From Caulobacter sp. NIBR2454 (GTDB lineage Bacteria; Pseudomonadota; Alphaproteobacteria; Caulobacterales; Caulobacteraceae): a stretch of 64,000 bases of DNA. Under the pieces are notes generated by a model that was given only the letters and a program-made list of their open reading frames with translations, searched no databases and was not told the DNA's origin. The stretch spans positions 2,303,001-2,367,000 of the forward strand of contig NZ_CP114871.1 in assembly GCF_027474405.1 (NCBI RefSeq), in the 5' to 3' direction. Position numbers and translations under genes: made by a program. Every line of letters begins with the position of its first letter. Positions within the stretch are counted from its first letter, which is position 1. This document shows, in pieces, positions 48,461 through 55,712 of the stretch.

Positions 48461-49213
48461 TCAGAAATCCCGCCACACGGCCACGACCGGTCCTCGGTCC
48501 GCCGGGACATGGCGCCCGGTCAGCGTCTGCCGCCACCCCGCCTGAACACGCCACGAGCCCAGCCTTCGGACAATCGAAGCCTCGCCCTTCAGCCAGAGCG
48601 GCTTGGCGTAATCTCGTTCCGCACGGCCGGCATAGGTCTGGATCAGCACCTGCCAAGCCCGCGCGACCTCCACCCCCACCGTCGCATCCACACGCATCTC
48701 GTCCGCCACCCCGCTGCGAAACAGCCGCGCCGCCTGCACTTCGCCGAACGCCTCGCGGCCAAGGACCTGCATTGACCGCCCGGCCAGCACCCGAAGCTCC
48801 CAGTCGACACTTCCCCGGCCCGGTGGCGCATAGAAGATGTTCCTGCCCACCCCGTCGATGATCGCTCCGCCATAGACGGCCATGGCCGTCCGTTCGCCCT
48901 GCACCACGGCGTAGCGCGCGCCCACCTCGATGGGGCCCTGCCCCCAATAGGCGAAGTGCAGGTCTTCACCGGAGTAGGGATTTGTTTCGACGAAACGCCC
49001 TTCGACGACGCTCACCTTGGTCTGCACGGTCAGTTGATCGCTCAGCCCTTGCTCGCGCCACTGGCTCACAGCCGCCTCGGAGGCCGGCTTGCCGCGTGTT
49101 CGGCGTCCACGGCCGTCGAAATCCAGCGTCGACCGCGTGGATTCGTATTTCAGGATCGTCTGCCCCGACCCGGCCTCGGGCGCCCAGGCGCCGGAGTGGG
49201 CTTTAGTACACAT
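48461..49213 (-). CDS. Beta-rich protein of unknown family, N-terminus uncertain
   Basis: 250 residues from the ATG at 49213. Regular amphipathic strand/turn alternation (QLTVQTKVSVVEGRF, PIEVGARYAVVQGER, WQVLIQTYAGRAER, WRVQAGWRQTLTGR) and a terminal VAVWRDF suggest an outer-membrane barrel of about 8-12 strands, but the frame has no signal peptide from this ATG. In the same frame directly upstream lies KFAAASLGFAAVFM, a hydrophobic stretch ending before the current start, with no start codon of its own. See the finding on a possible frameshift. It lies between the aldolase and the FAD-oxidase genes. Confidence 0.65.
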   Translation of the reverse strand: MCTKAHSGAWAPEAGSGQTILKYESTRSTLDFDGRGRRTRGKPASEAAVSQWREQGLSDQLTVQTKVSVVEGRFVETNPYSGEDLHFAYWGQGPIEVGARYAVVQGERTAMAVYGGAIIDGVGRNIFYAPPGRGSVDWELRVLAGRSMQVLGREAFGEVQAARLFRSGVADEMRVDATVGVEVARAWQVLIQTYAGRAERDYAKPLWLKGEASIVRRLGSWRVQAGWRQTLTGRHVPADRGPVVAVWRDF

Positions 49214-49214
49214 G

Positions 49215-49253
49215 AAAACCGCCGCGAACCCGAGGCTCGCGGCGGCGAATTTT
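49215..49253 (-). terminator. Hairpin after the class II aldolase gene
   Basis: On the minus strand AAAATTC precedes CCGCCGCGA, a 9-base loop and TCGCGGCGG, then TTTTC. The 9-bp perfect stem, 5' A run and 3' T run give a terminator appearance about 27 nt after the aldolase stop. Only four T residues follow, and the sequence can also be read as a Ala-rich signal-peptide code, so function is uncertain. Confidence 0.45.
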
Positions 49254-49271
49254 CGTCCATGAGACCTTATG

Positions 49272-50048
49272 TCAGGCGTCGTAGCCAGGAAGCTCCCGAT
49301 CCAGTTGGCGCAAGCAGCCCGGCCAAGCCAGACCGCCCATCATGCCCATTCCGGCGCCGACCTGGCTGCGGACCTCGGCCTGGGCCGCCTCCGGCGCCAG
49401 CAGCACGTTCTGACGGCCGATGCTCAGGGCCATGACCTGCTGGGCGCAGGACCGCTCCAGGAAGAAGATGCCCAGCCACGCCTCGGCGGCCGTCGATCCG
49501 ACCGCCAGCGTGCCGTGATTGCGCAGCAGCATCACCCGCTTGTCCCCCAAGTCGGCGACGATGCGCTCGCGCTCCTCCAGGTTCAGGGCGATGCCCTCAT
49601 AATCGTGATAGGCCAGCTGCGGCAGGGTGATCAGGCAGTGCTGCGTCAGCGGCAGCAGGCCTTCGGCATGGGCCGAAACGGCCGTACCCGCATCCGTATG
49701 CAGGTGGATGACGAAGTTGGCGTCCTCCCGCGCGGCGTGGATCGCCGAGTGGATCGTGAAGCCCGCCGGATTGATGAAGCCGGTCGTCTCCTGGACGATG
49801 TTGCCCTCCAGGTCGACCTTCACCAGGCACGAAGCGGTCATCTCGCCAAAGAACATGCCGTAGGGATTGATCAGGAAATGATGCTCGGGTCCCGGCACCC
49901 GCGCCGAGATGTGGGTGAAGATCATGTCGTCCCACCCATGAAGCGCGGCCAGGCGGTACAGCGCGGCCAGATCAACCCGCGCCTTCCACTCCGCGTCGCT
50001 TACGCGTCCCTTGAGCGAGGTGATCCCCGCGACGGCTCCATCGGCCAT
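49272..50048 (-). CDS. Class II aldolase/adducin family protein
   Basis: 258 residues from the ATG at 50048 with GGAGG six nt upstream. Zinc ligands H115 and H117 (FVIHLHTDAG) and H178 (RNHGTLAVG) are present. Members cleave or epimerise sugar phosphates, or act on ketoacids; the sequence HISARVPGPEHHFLINPYG is shared with many uncharacterised bacterial members. Substrate unknown; the neighbourhood with ketoacid metabolism fits but does not prove an aldolase on an oxoacid. Confidence 0.85.
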   Translation of the reverse strand: MADGAVAGITSLKGRVSDAEWKARVDLAALYRLAALHGWDDMIFTHISARVPGPEHHFLINPYGMFFGEMTASCLVKVDLEGNIVQETTGFINPAGFTIHSAIHAAREDANFVIHLHTDAGTAVSAHAEGLLPLTQHCLITLPQLAYHDYEGIALNLEERERIVADLGDKRVMLLRNHGTLAVGSTAAEAWLGIFFLERSCAQQVMALSIGRQNVLLAPEAAQAEVRSQVGAGMGMMGGLAWPGCLRQLDRELPGYDA

Positions 50049-50228
50049 GGCTGTCCTCCCTGGACTTGTTGTTGACGGAAGCGTCGCGCCGGCCCGGCCT
50101 CGCGTCAAGATCAATGACGCACGCGTCATTTTCGACCCAAGGTCGTTTCCCCCGCACAATTAAAACTCTTTTCACGACAAGGGGTCAGGGTCACTACTGA
50201 GCAGTAAGAGCTTTCAAGGATCGATCGG

Positions 50229-51335
50229 GTGACCCAAGCCGCCCAGACCGACAAACTTCTGTCGATGGCCAAGAGCCGCGACCCAGCAGAGCGCGAGCGA
50301 CTGCTGCGTGGCATCGCGGATCTGTGCGACAGCGCCGCGACCAGCGGCGCGACCACCGCTCCGGCTATTCAAGAACTACTCGACTCCATCTTCATGTCCT
50401 TGGTCATGCAGGCGGAGCGCGACATCCGCGCCCGCCTCTCCGACCGCATCTCCGAAGCCGCCTGGGGCCCCGCCGCGCTGGTGCGCATGCTGGCCGAGGA
50501 CGAGATCGACATCGCCCGCCCGATCATCGCCGCCAGCCCGGTCCTCAAGGACCAGGATCTGCTGCGGCTGCTGGTCGAGGCCACGATCGAGCATCAGATC
50601 GAAGTCGCCCGCCGTCCCAAGATCGGCAGCGAAGTGGTCGAAGCCATCCTCAACAAGGGGGAGCCCCTGGTCCTCGCGGCCTTGGCCGGCAATGACAGCG
50701 CCGACCTCAGCGACGCCGCCATGGACCGACTGGTGGACTTCGCCAAGCGTGTGGCCGGCGTCCGCTCGCCTCTCGCACGCCACCCCAGCCTGTCGGCCGA
50801 GCTGGCCGAGCGTCTCTATCAGTGGGTGGGCCAATCCCTCCGCGCGGCCCTGGCCGCCCGCTTCCGCCTGGACCCCGCCAAGCTGGACGAAGCCATCGCG
50901 CGCTCGATCCAGGACGCCCACACCGGCTCCTCCACCACCCTGCCCCTCCGCGAGGACGACAGGGACATCATGGACCGCATCCTGATCGAGAAGCTGCACG
51001 CGGCGGGTCAGCTGCGCCCCGGCTATCTGGTCCGCACGCTCAAGGAAGGCCAGCTGGAGCTGTTCGTCCTGGCCCTCGCCGTCCTGGGCGGCTTCGAACC
51101 CGACCACATCCAGCGCTCCATCGACGGCGAGCGTCCGGAACTCCTGGCCCTGGCCTGCGCGGCCGTGGGCATCGACCGCAGCGTCTTCCCGACCGTGCTG
51201 GACCTCGTGCGTCGCCTGAACGGCGGGCGCCCAGGCGGCGGGGCGGAGGGCGCGCGTCGCGCCATCGGCGCCTTTGGTCCCTTCCACGCCGAGATCGCGG
51301 GCGTCGCCTTCCGCAAGGCCGCCGCACGCGCGTGA
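50229..51335 (+). CDS. DUF2336 (HEAT-like helical repeat) protein
   Basis: 368 residues, GTG start with AAGGA about 8 nt upstream. Almost wholly alpha-helical in appearance: repeated units with LxxLLxxA-type helices, including MLAEDEIDIARPIIAASPVL and LNKGEPLVLAALAGNDSADLSD. The ARRPKIGSEVVEAIL and AKRVAGVRSPLARHPSLSAELAERL repeats resemble HEAT repeats. The DUF2336 family has no established function; another member lies at 55713. It may act as a protein-binding scaffold. Confidence 0.8.
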   Translation: MTQAAQTDKLLSMAKSRDPAERERLLRGIADLCDSAATSGATTAPAIQELLDSIFMSLVMQAERDIRARLSDRISEAAWGPAALVRMLAEDEIDIARPIIAASPVLKDQDLLRLLVEATIEHQIEVARRPKIGSEVVEAILNKGEPLVLAALAGNDSADLSDAAMDRLVDFAKRVAGVRSPLARHPSLSAELAERLYQWVGQSLRAALAARFRLDPAKLDEAIARSIQDAHTGSSTTLPLREDDRDIMDRILIEKLHAAGQLRPGYLVRTLKEGQLELFVLALAVLGGFEPDHIQRSIDGERPELLALACAAVGIDRSVFPTVLDLVRRLNGGRPGGGAEGARRAIGAFGPFHAEIAGVAFRKAAARA

Positions 51336-51397
51336 CACCCTGCGCTTGAAGCCCTGACCTTGACGGGGCCAAGCCGTTCAGGCCTTGCTCCGCAACG

Positions 51398-52180
51398 ATG
51401 TACAGTCCGCAGCCCGTCGTCACGCGCCTTGCCTTCACGGCCAGCGATCGCCCTGAAGCGCAGGAGGCCATGGAGCGCCTGGCCAAGCGCTATGGCGCCG
51501 TGTCCGAGGAAGAAGCCCAGATCATCGTCGCCCTGGGCGGCGACGGCTTCATGCTGGAAACCTTGCACCGCCACATCGAGCAGCCAAAGCCGATCTACGG
51601 CATGAACCGCGGCTCGGTCGGCTTCCTGATGAACGAGTATAGCGAGGATGCGCTGATCGAGCGGATCAACGCCGCCGAACGGACCATCATCCACCCGCTG
51701 AGCATGGTCGCCATCGACACCAAGCGCCGCCAGCACCGCGCTCTGGCCATCAACGAAGTCTCCATGCTTCGCCAGACCCGCCAGACCGCCAAGTTGCGCA
51801 TCTCCATCGACGGCAAGATGCGCATGAGCGAGTTGGTCTGCGACGGCGCGCTTGTGGCCACGCCGGCCGGCTCGACCGCCTACAACCTGTCTGCCCACGG
51901 TCCGATCATTCCCATCGAGTCCGACGCCCTGGCCCTCACCCCGATCAGCGCCTTCCGCCCTCGCCGCTGGCGCGGCGCCCTGCTGTCCCACACCGCACGG
52001 GTCACTTTTGAGGTGATGGAAGCGGACAAGCGTCCGGTCAGCGCCGTCGCCGACAACTTCGAAGTCCGCGACGTCGTCGAGGTTCACGTCTCCGAGGATC
52101 GCTCGGTGAGCCTGTGCATGATGTTCGACGCGGGCCGCAGCCTGGCCGAGCGCGTTCTGGCCGAACAATTCTCGGCGTAA
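51398..52180 (+). CDS. nadK: NAD kinase
   Basis: 260 residues. ATP-dependent phosphorylation of NAD to NADP. Motifs: [12 protein letters not shown] with the GGDG box (47-50), the NE motif ALAINEVS (119-120) and [21 protein letters not shown] (149 and onward). Start [13 protein letters not shown]. No overlap with the DUF2336 gene 62 nt upstream. Confidence 0.95.
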   Translation: MYSPQPVVTRLAFTASDRPEAQEAMERLAKRYGAVSEEEAQIIVALGGDGFMLETLHRHIEQPKPIYGMNRGSVGFLMNEYSEDALIERINAAERTIIHPLSMVAIDTKRRQHRALAINEVSMLRQTRQTAKLRISIDGKMRMSELVCDGALVATPAGSTAYNLSAHGPIIPIESDALALTPISAFRPRRWRGALLSHTARVTFEVMEADKRPVSAVADNFEVRDVVEVHVSEDRSVSLCMMFDAGRSLAERVLAEQFSA

Positions 52181-52284
52181 CAGCCTGCCGCGGCGAAAGC
52201 GCTGTTCGGCATTAAGGCCAATACACGTTGTTAATATCCACGCCCTAGCTTGGCAGGAACTGTATTTAGAGCGGAGGCTCCCTC

Positions 52285-52764
52285 GTGGGCCAGACTCAAG
52301 CCAAAGCCGAGATTATCCAGGTCCCGAACCTGCTGCGCGCCAAGGTGGGCGGCGGAAATATCGATAAATCGGCCATCGCCAAGGCCGAGGCCGCCTTGCA
52401 GGCTTTGTCGAGCAACTTCGGCCAGTGGCTGCAGGACGAGATCGACAAGCTGGAAGTCGCCCGCAAAAAGATCGACGCCGACGGCATGTCGACCGAAACC
52501 ATCGATGGCCTCTACCTGCGCGCCCATGACCTCAAGGGCCTGGGCTCGACCTACGAATATCCGCTGATCACCCGGCTGGCCGGCTCGCTATGCCGCCTGA
52601 TCGACGAGCCGGAGAAGCGCATGAAGGCGCCGCTCCGCCTGATCGACGCCCACATCCTGGCCATCAAGGCCGCCGTGCGCGACGGCATCAAGGTGGACAC
52701 CCACCCCCTCGGCAAGGCCCTGGCCAGCGAACTGGAAAGCCAGGTCACCCAAGCTCTGGCCTAA
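52285..52764 (+). CDS. Hpt-domain phosphotransfer protein
   Basis: 159 residues, GTG start with GGAGG seven nt upstream. The Hpt signature is RAHDLKGLGSTYEYPLI with H81. A helical N-terminal part (about 28-70) and a C-terminal helix follow the usual four-helix bundle. It ends at an intrinsic terminator, so it is a single-gene unit. Partner kinases could be the hybrid kinases of this window. Confidence 0.85.
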   Translation: MGQTQAKAEIIQVPNLLRAKVGGGNIDKSAIAKAEAALQALSSNFGQWLQDEIDKLEVARKKIDADGMSTETIDGLYLRAHDLKGLGSTYEYPLITRLAGSLCRLIDEPEKRMKAPLRLIDAHILAIKAAVRDGIKVDTHPLGKALASELESQVTQALA

Positions 52765-52790
52765 ATCGTCAAGCTTCGAAGAGCATTCCA

Positions 52791-52815
52791 GGGGACGCTT
52801 CGGCGTCCCCTTTTT
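52791..52815 (+). terminator. Intrinsic terminator after the Hpt gene
   Basis: GGGGACGC-TTCG-GCGTCCCC is a perfect 8-bp stem with a stable tetraloop, followed by TTTTT. Confidence 0.95.
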
Positions 52816-52820
52816 GTCAG

Positions 52821-53282
52821 TCATGCCACCTTCGCCGCTTCGGCCGTGAAGCTGGCGTAGTCCTCGGCGGGAAGACAAGCGGCCGTTCGCCGCCGATATT
52901 GGATCAGCTTGTACCGCGCGATGGCGTACATCCAAGGGGTGAACGGGTCTCGGCGCCGATAGGTGCTCTTGCGCCTATGCGCCGCCGAAAGAGCGTCGAG
53001 TACAAGGCCATCGATAATCTCAGGCCCCCCTGCCAGCCGAAGGGCGAAATACCTTCGCAGCTGTTCCGACATGGCGCCCAGCAGTTGACGGTAGGCCCCA
53101 GCGTCGCCGTCGAGGCTACGCAGCATCAGCGCTTTGAGCGCGCTTTCCCTCAATTGCATGGCCGTGGGCGACACGCGCGAGCTTGAGTTGGAGACTCCGA
53201 AGATGAATGGGCGGCGCTTCCCGTCCGCATTGTCGAAATGCGGGAAGTCATCAATCGATCCCCCAAATCCATTCATTTCCAC
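52821..53282 (-). CDS. Sigma-factor-like protein with region 2 only
   Basis: 153 residues, GTG start at 53282 (ATG at 53276 also possible; no clear ribosome site). Residues about 50-135 match an ECF sigma region 2: SLDGDAGAYRQLLGAMSEQLRRYFALRL, then RRDPFTPWMYAIARYKLIQYRRR. After this the protein ends within 20 residues (LPAEDYASFTAEAAKVA), so the promoter -35 binding region 4 is absent. The next sequence is the terminator of the convergent Hpt gene, so no missing half lies downstream. It could be a degraded sigma, or a protein that binds core RNA polymerase or an anti-sigma factor without DNA -35 contacts. Confidence 0.75.
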   Translation of the reverse strand: MEMNGFGGSIDDFPHFDNADGKRRPFIFGVSNSSSRVSPTAMQLRESALKALMLRSLDGDAGAYRQLLGAMSEQLRRYFALRLAGGPEIIDGLVLDALSAAHRRKSTYRRRDPFTPWMYAIARYKLIQYRRRTAACLPAEDYASFTAEAAKVA

Positions 53283-53400
53283 ATAATATCACACGAAAAC
53301 CAAATCATAACATCGGTTTGTAGGCTTAAGTGCAACAAATCTGTGGATGCCGCGCAGGACGACGGCCGGAAGCCCGGCGCTGTTCTGCAACAGCGCGCGC
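53283..53400 (-). promoter_or_regulatory. AT-rich interval upstream of the sigma-like gene
   Basis: This stretch is much richer in A+T than its surroundings. On the minus strand a TATGAT box (53309-53304) and a TTGCAC (53335-53330) with 20-nt spacing can be read, not a good pair. It likely holds the promoter of the sigma-like gene, but the exact elements are uncertain. Confidence 0.35.
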
Positions 53401-53425
53401 GGGAGTAGTCCGGGACTAAAGAGGT

Positions 53426-53449
53426 AGCCCGCCGACCAGGCGGCGGGCT
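53426..53449 (-). terminator. Hairpin at the end of the RTX gene
   Basis: AGCCCGCCG pairs with CGGCGGGCT (9 bp, six-base loop) and overlaps the stop codon; minus strand continues ACCTCTTTAG, a weak U tract. Plausible terminator. Confidence 0.45.
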
Positions 53450-54729
53450 CAGCCGGCGACGGCGATCAAGCTGGGCGACCCGACGAGAGTGACCTGCACC
53501 TGACCCTCCTCAAGGGTGAACATCAGATCCATTTCGCCATTGTCGTCGGCATCCACCAGAACACCAGATGCGCCGTAAAACCCGCCGCCGATCGGCGTTG
53601 TCGTCAATTCGCCCAAGCTGCCGGTCTGAAGCTCTTTATCCGATACCGTGATGCTGCCGCCCGTGGTGAAGGCATCGCCATTCGCCACCTGGATCACGTC
53701 GCCCTCGGCAGCGTTGAAATCCAGGATCCAGCTGTTCAGCGAAACTTGGACGCCGGCGATCAATTGCTGATGTATCTCAGCCACCAGCTCGGTCGAGAGG
53801 ACGAAGATGTCCGCCCCCTCGCCGCCCTCGGCGGTATCGCCAACCGACACGACCAGGGTGTCATTCCCCTCGCCGCCGCGAAGGATGTCAGCCCCCTCGC
53901 CGCCATCCAGATAGTCGTCTCCGGCGCCGCCCTCGAGCACATCGTCGCCCGATCCGCCGTACAGGTAGTCGTTACCGCCGCCGCCCGACAGCAGGTCGTC
54001 GCCCGCCCCGCCGACCAGGATCTGATCCGCCTCGATGGCTGGGGTTTGGGAGCTCGACGCATGACTCGCTTCCTGTTGAGGCGCGGGAAGCGGGCGAGCG
54101 ACGGAAACGGGGGCCGGCGTAGGGGCGGCGTCACGATCGGTCATCACCAGTTCGACCGGAGCGGACTCGATCAGCGGCTGAACCACCTGATGCGGATTCA
54201 GCGGTCGAAAGGTGTGCTCCGGACGGTCGGCCGGGCGATGCGCCGCCTCCGCCGGAGCGCCTTGTTCACGCGGGGCCGGCTCGACGGCGTTGGTCGGCTC
54301 CATGGCCTTGGCGGCTGCGGGCGCGGCCTCCGCATCCTGCGCCGATAGGAAGAAGTCCGCCGCCAGGACAGCCAGCACCAGGGCCGGCAAAGGGAACTCA
54401 CGACGCGCGGCGGGTGCGCGATCGCTGGAAACGCCCAGCATCCTTTCCACGAGGGATCGCAGGTCAGCGCCCTCCGAAACGATATCTCGATCGGCTTGGT
54501 GAACCACGAATGCGCCCTTGATCCGAGCGACGTGTATCAGCACCTCGTCGGTATCCGGCCGAAAGACGATGAACCAGGGCGCGCCGTCGTCGCTGACGCC
54601 TGACGCGGTTTCGAACGGCAGACCCGATTGCGCCAGATCCGCTCTCAAGCGCAGAAGTTCTGCCTTCTCGCGCGTGCTCCAATCGCCGATGCGTTCGGCG
54701 GCTCGGACGAATTGAACGACGTCCCCCAT
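53449..54729 (-). CDS. Membrane-anchored RTX (Ca-binding repeat) protein with cytosolic N-domain
   Basis: 426 residues. Residues about 1-100 form a compact charged domain with no signal peptide. RAPAARRE then a hydrophobic helix (about 112-130, [18 protein letters not shown]) place the rest outside. A Pro/Ala/Glu-rich linker spans about 131-235. Six RTX nonapeptides follow (239-305: [59 protein letters not shown]) and an EF-hand-like DADDNGEMD at 393-401. RTX proteins are normally secreted by type I exporters; here the order is cytosolic domain, helix, repeats. It is 16 nt downstream of the XRE gene on the same strand. Confidence 0.8.
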   Translation of the reverse strand: MGDVVQFVRAAERIGDWSTREKAELLRLRADLAQSGLPFETASGVSDDGAPWFIVFRPDTDEVLIHVARIKGAFVVHQADRDIVSEGADLRSLVERMLGVSSDRAPAARREFPLPALVLAVLAADFFLSAQDAEAAPAAAKAMEPTNAVEPAPREQGAPAEAAHRPADRPEHTFRPLNPHQVVQPLIESAPVELVMTDRDAAPTPAPVSVARPLPAPQQEASHASSSQTPAIEADQILVGGAGDDLLSGGGGNDYLYGGSGDDVLEGGAGDDYLDGGEGADILRGGEGNDTLVVSVGDTAEGGEGADIFVLSTELVAEIHQQLIAGVQVSLNSWILDFNAAEGDVIQVANGDAFTTGGSITVSDKELQTGSLGELTTTPIGGGFYGASGVLVDADDNGEMDLMFTLEEGQVQVTLVGSPSLIAVAG

Positions 54730-54744
54730 CTGCTCCTCCGAACC

Positions 54745-55092
54745 CTAGCCGGCGGACGCCGAGCGCGCTTCGCCCGGAAACAGCAGGCGGAAAACGTCAG
54801 GATCGTAGAAGGACAGCAGCATCTTGGCGAAAGCCTGCGGGTCGTGCCCCAAGGCCTTGGCCCAGCTTTCGAAATGCTCGGAGGGCACGCGGCCATAGCC
54901 GCCCTCAACCTGCGAGACGAAGGTGTAGTAGCGCAGGCCCACTCGCTCGGCGATCTCTGCCTGGGTCAGGCCCGCCGCCTCGCGCTGGGCGCTCAGCCAA
55001 CGGCCGGCCGCCTTGCGCGCCAGACGTGAAGCATCGCCCTTCTTCGGGGCTCCGCCTTCGGCTTCTCCGCCCTTGGGTCGCTTGATCGCCAT
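54745..55092 (-). CDS. XRE-family helix-turn-helix regulator
   Basis: 115 residues with a basic N-terminus (about 1-27) and an HTH_3-type domain about 30-90 (LSAQREAAGLTQAEIAERVGLRYYTFVSQVEGGYGRVP). The C-terminal part (about 80-105) is helical (SFYDPDVFRLLFPG). GAGGAG ribosome site precedes the ATG. It is divergent from the small protein gene at 55249 and immediately upstream of the membrane RTX gene; autoregulation through the shared 156-nt interval is plausible. Confidence 0.88.
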   Translation of the reverse strand: MAIKRPKGGEAEGGAPKKGDASRLARKAAGRWLSAQREAAGLTQAEIAERVGLRYYTFVSQVEGGYGRVPSEHFESWAKALGHDPQAFAKMLLSFYDPDVFRLLFPGEARSASAG

Positions 55093-55141
55093 CGATTCAC
55101 TCCTCGTCCCGCGACCTTATCGAGTTCGCATTCCGAAATCT

Positions 55142-55150
55142 ACGTTACGT
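55142..55150. promoter_or_regulatory. ACGT-T-ACGT repeat near the divergent promoter
   Basis: Two ACGT palindromes spaced by one base lie five nt upstream of the -35 of the small-protein promoter. This is a possible operator for the divergent XRE regulator. Not demonstrated. Confidence 0.25.
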
Positions 55151-55155
55151 GAAGT

Positions 55156-55184
55156 TTGACATGATTTTCAAGTTTCAATATTAC
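55156..55184 (+). promoter_or_regulatory. Sigma70-type promoter with consensus -35
   Basis: TTGACA (55156-55161) and TATTAC (55179-55184) are separated by exactly 17 nt of AT-rich DNA. TSS would be near 55191, giving a leader of about 60 nt before the ATG at 55249. One of the best -35 matches in the window. Confidence 0.7.
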
Positions 55185-55248
55185 TGTACTTGCGCGCATC
55201 CAAACCCGGGCGGTCCGCCCTCCTTTGCATCCATAGTGAGGATCAAAA

Positions 55249-55653
55249 ATGAGTAACTTCACCACCATCGACAGCTCGAAGGGCCCTATGTCCTTCGACC
55301 TGTCCCAGTTCAGCCCGGTCAATGTCGGCCAAACGCCGCTTTTGAACCTGGATTGGGCCAAGGCCGCCTTTCTCGCCGGGACCTTCCCCGCCGAAGGCGT
55401 GACCATCGACGGCGTCACCTACAATCTCGTGCCGATCGACCCGTCGAAGCTTGACCTGGGCTTTATCCAAACCGTCAAATCCGGCGACTCCAGCATTATC
55501 AGCTCGGCCGGTTCGGCCCTGCAACCCTCCAGCGAGTCCATCTGGCAGGTTCCGAGCGCCGAGGCCGGCTCGTTCATCGAGCTGAACATGGAAGCGATCG
55601 ACCTCGCAGGCATCGGCTTCGCGTCGGTGGACTTCCACACCTTCACGTTCTGA
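55249..55653 (+). CDS. Small acidic protein of unknown family, C-terminal DFHTFTF
   Basis: 134 residues, Ser/Thr/Gly/Asp-rich, no Cys, no signal peptide and no membrane helix. Composition and the C-terminal DLAGIGFASVDFHTFTF resemble substrates of type I secretion, which carry hydrophobic/acidic C-termini, but no consensus can be tested here. GAGGA ribosome site, near-consensus promoter and a strong terminator suggest high expression as a single unit. I do not recognise the family. Divergent from the XRE gene. Confidence 0.7.
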   Translation: MSNFTTIDSSKGPMSFDLSQFSPVNVGQTPLLNLDWAKAAFLAGTFPAEGVTIDGVTYNLVPIDPSKLDLGFIQTVKSGDSSIISSAGSALQPSSESIWQVPSAEAGSFIELNMEAIDLAGIGFASVDFHTFTF

Positions 55654-55681
55654 TACAACGGGTCGATCAGTAGATCCGTGG

Positions 55682-55712
55682 GGCGGAGCGTCTTCGGGCG
55701 CTCCGCCTTTTT
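55682..55712 (+). terminator. Intrinsic terminator after the small-protein gene
   Basis: GGCGGAGCG pairs with CGCTCCGCC (9 bp) around an eight-base loop, followed by TTTTT ending next to the stop codon of the convergent DUF2336 gene. Confidence 0.93.
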
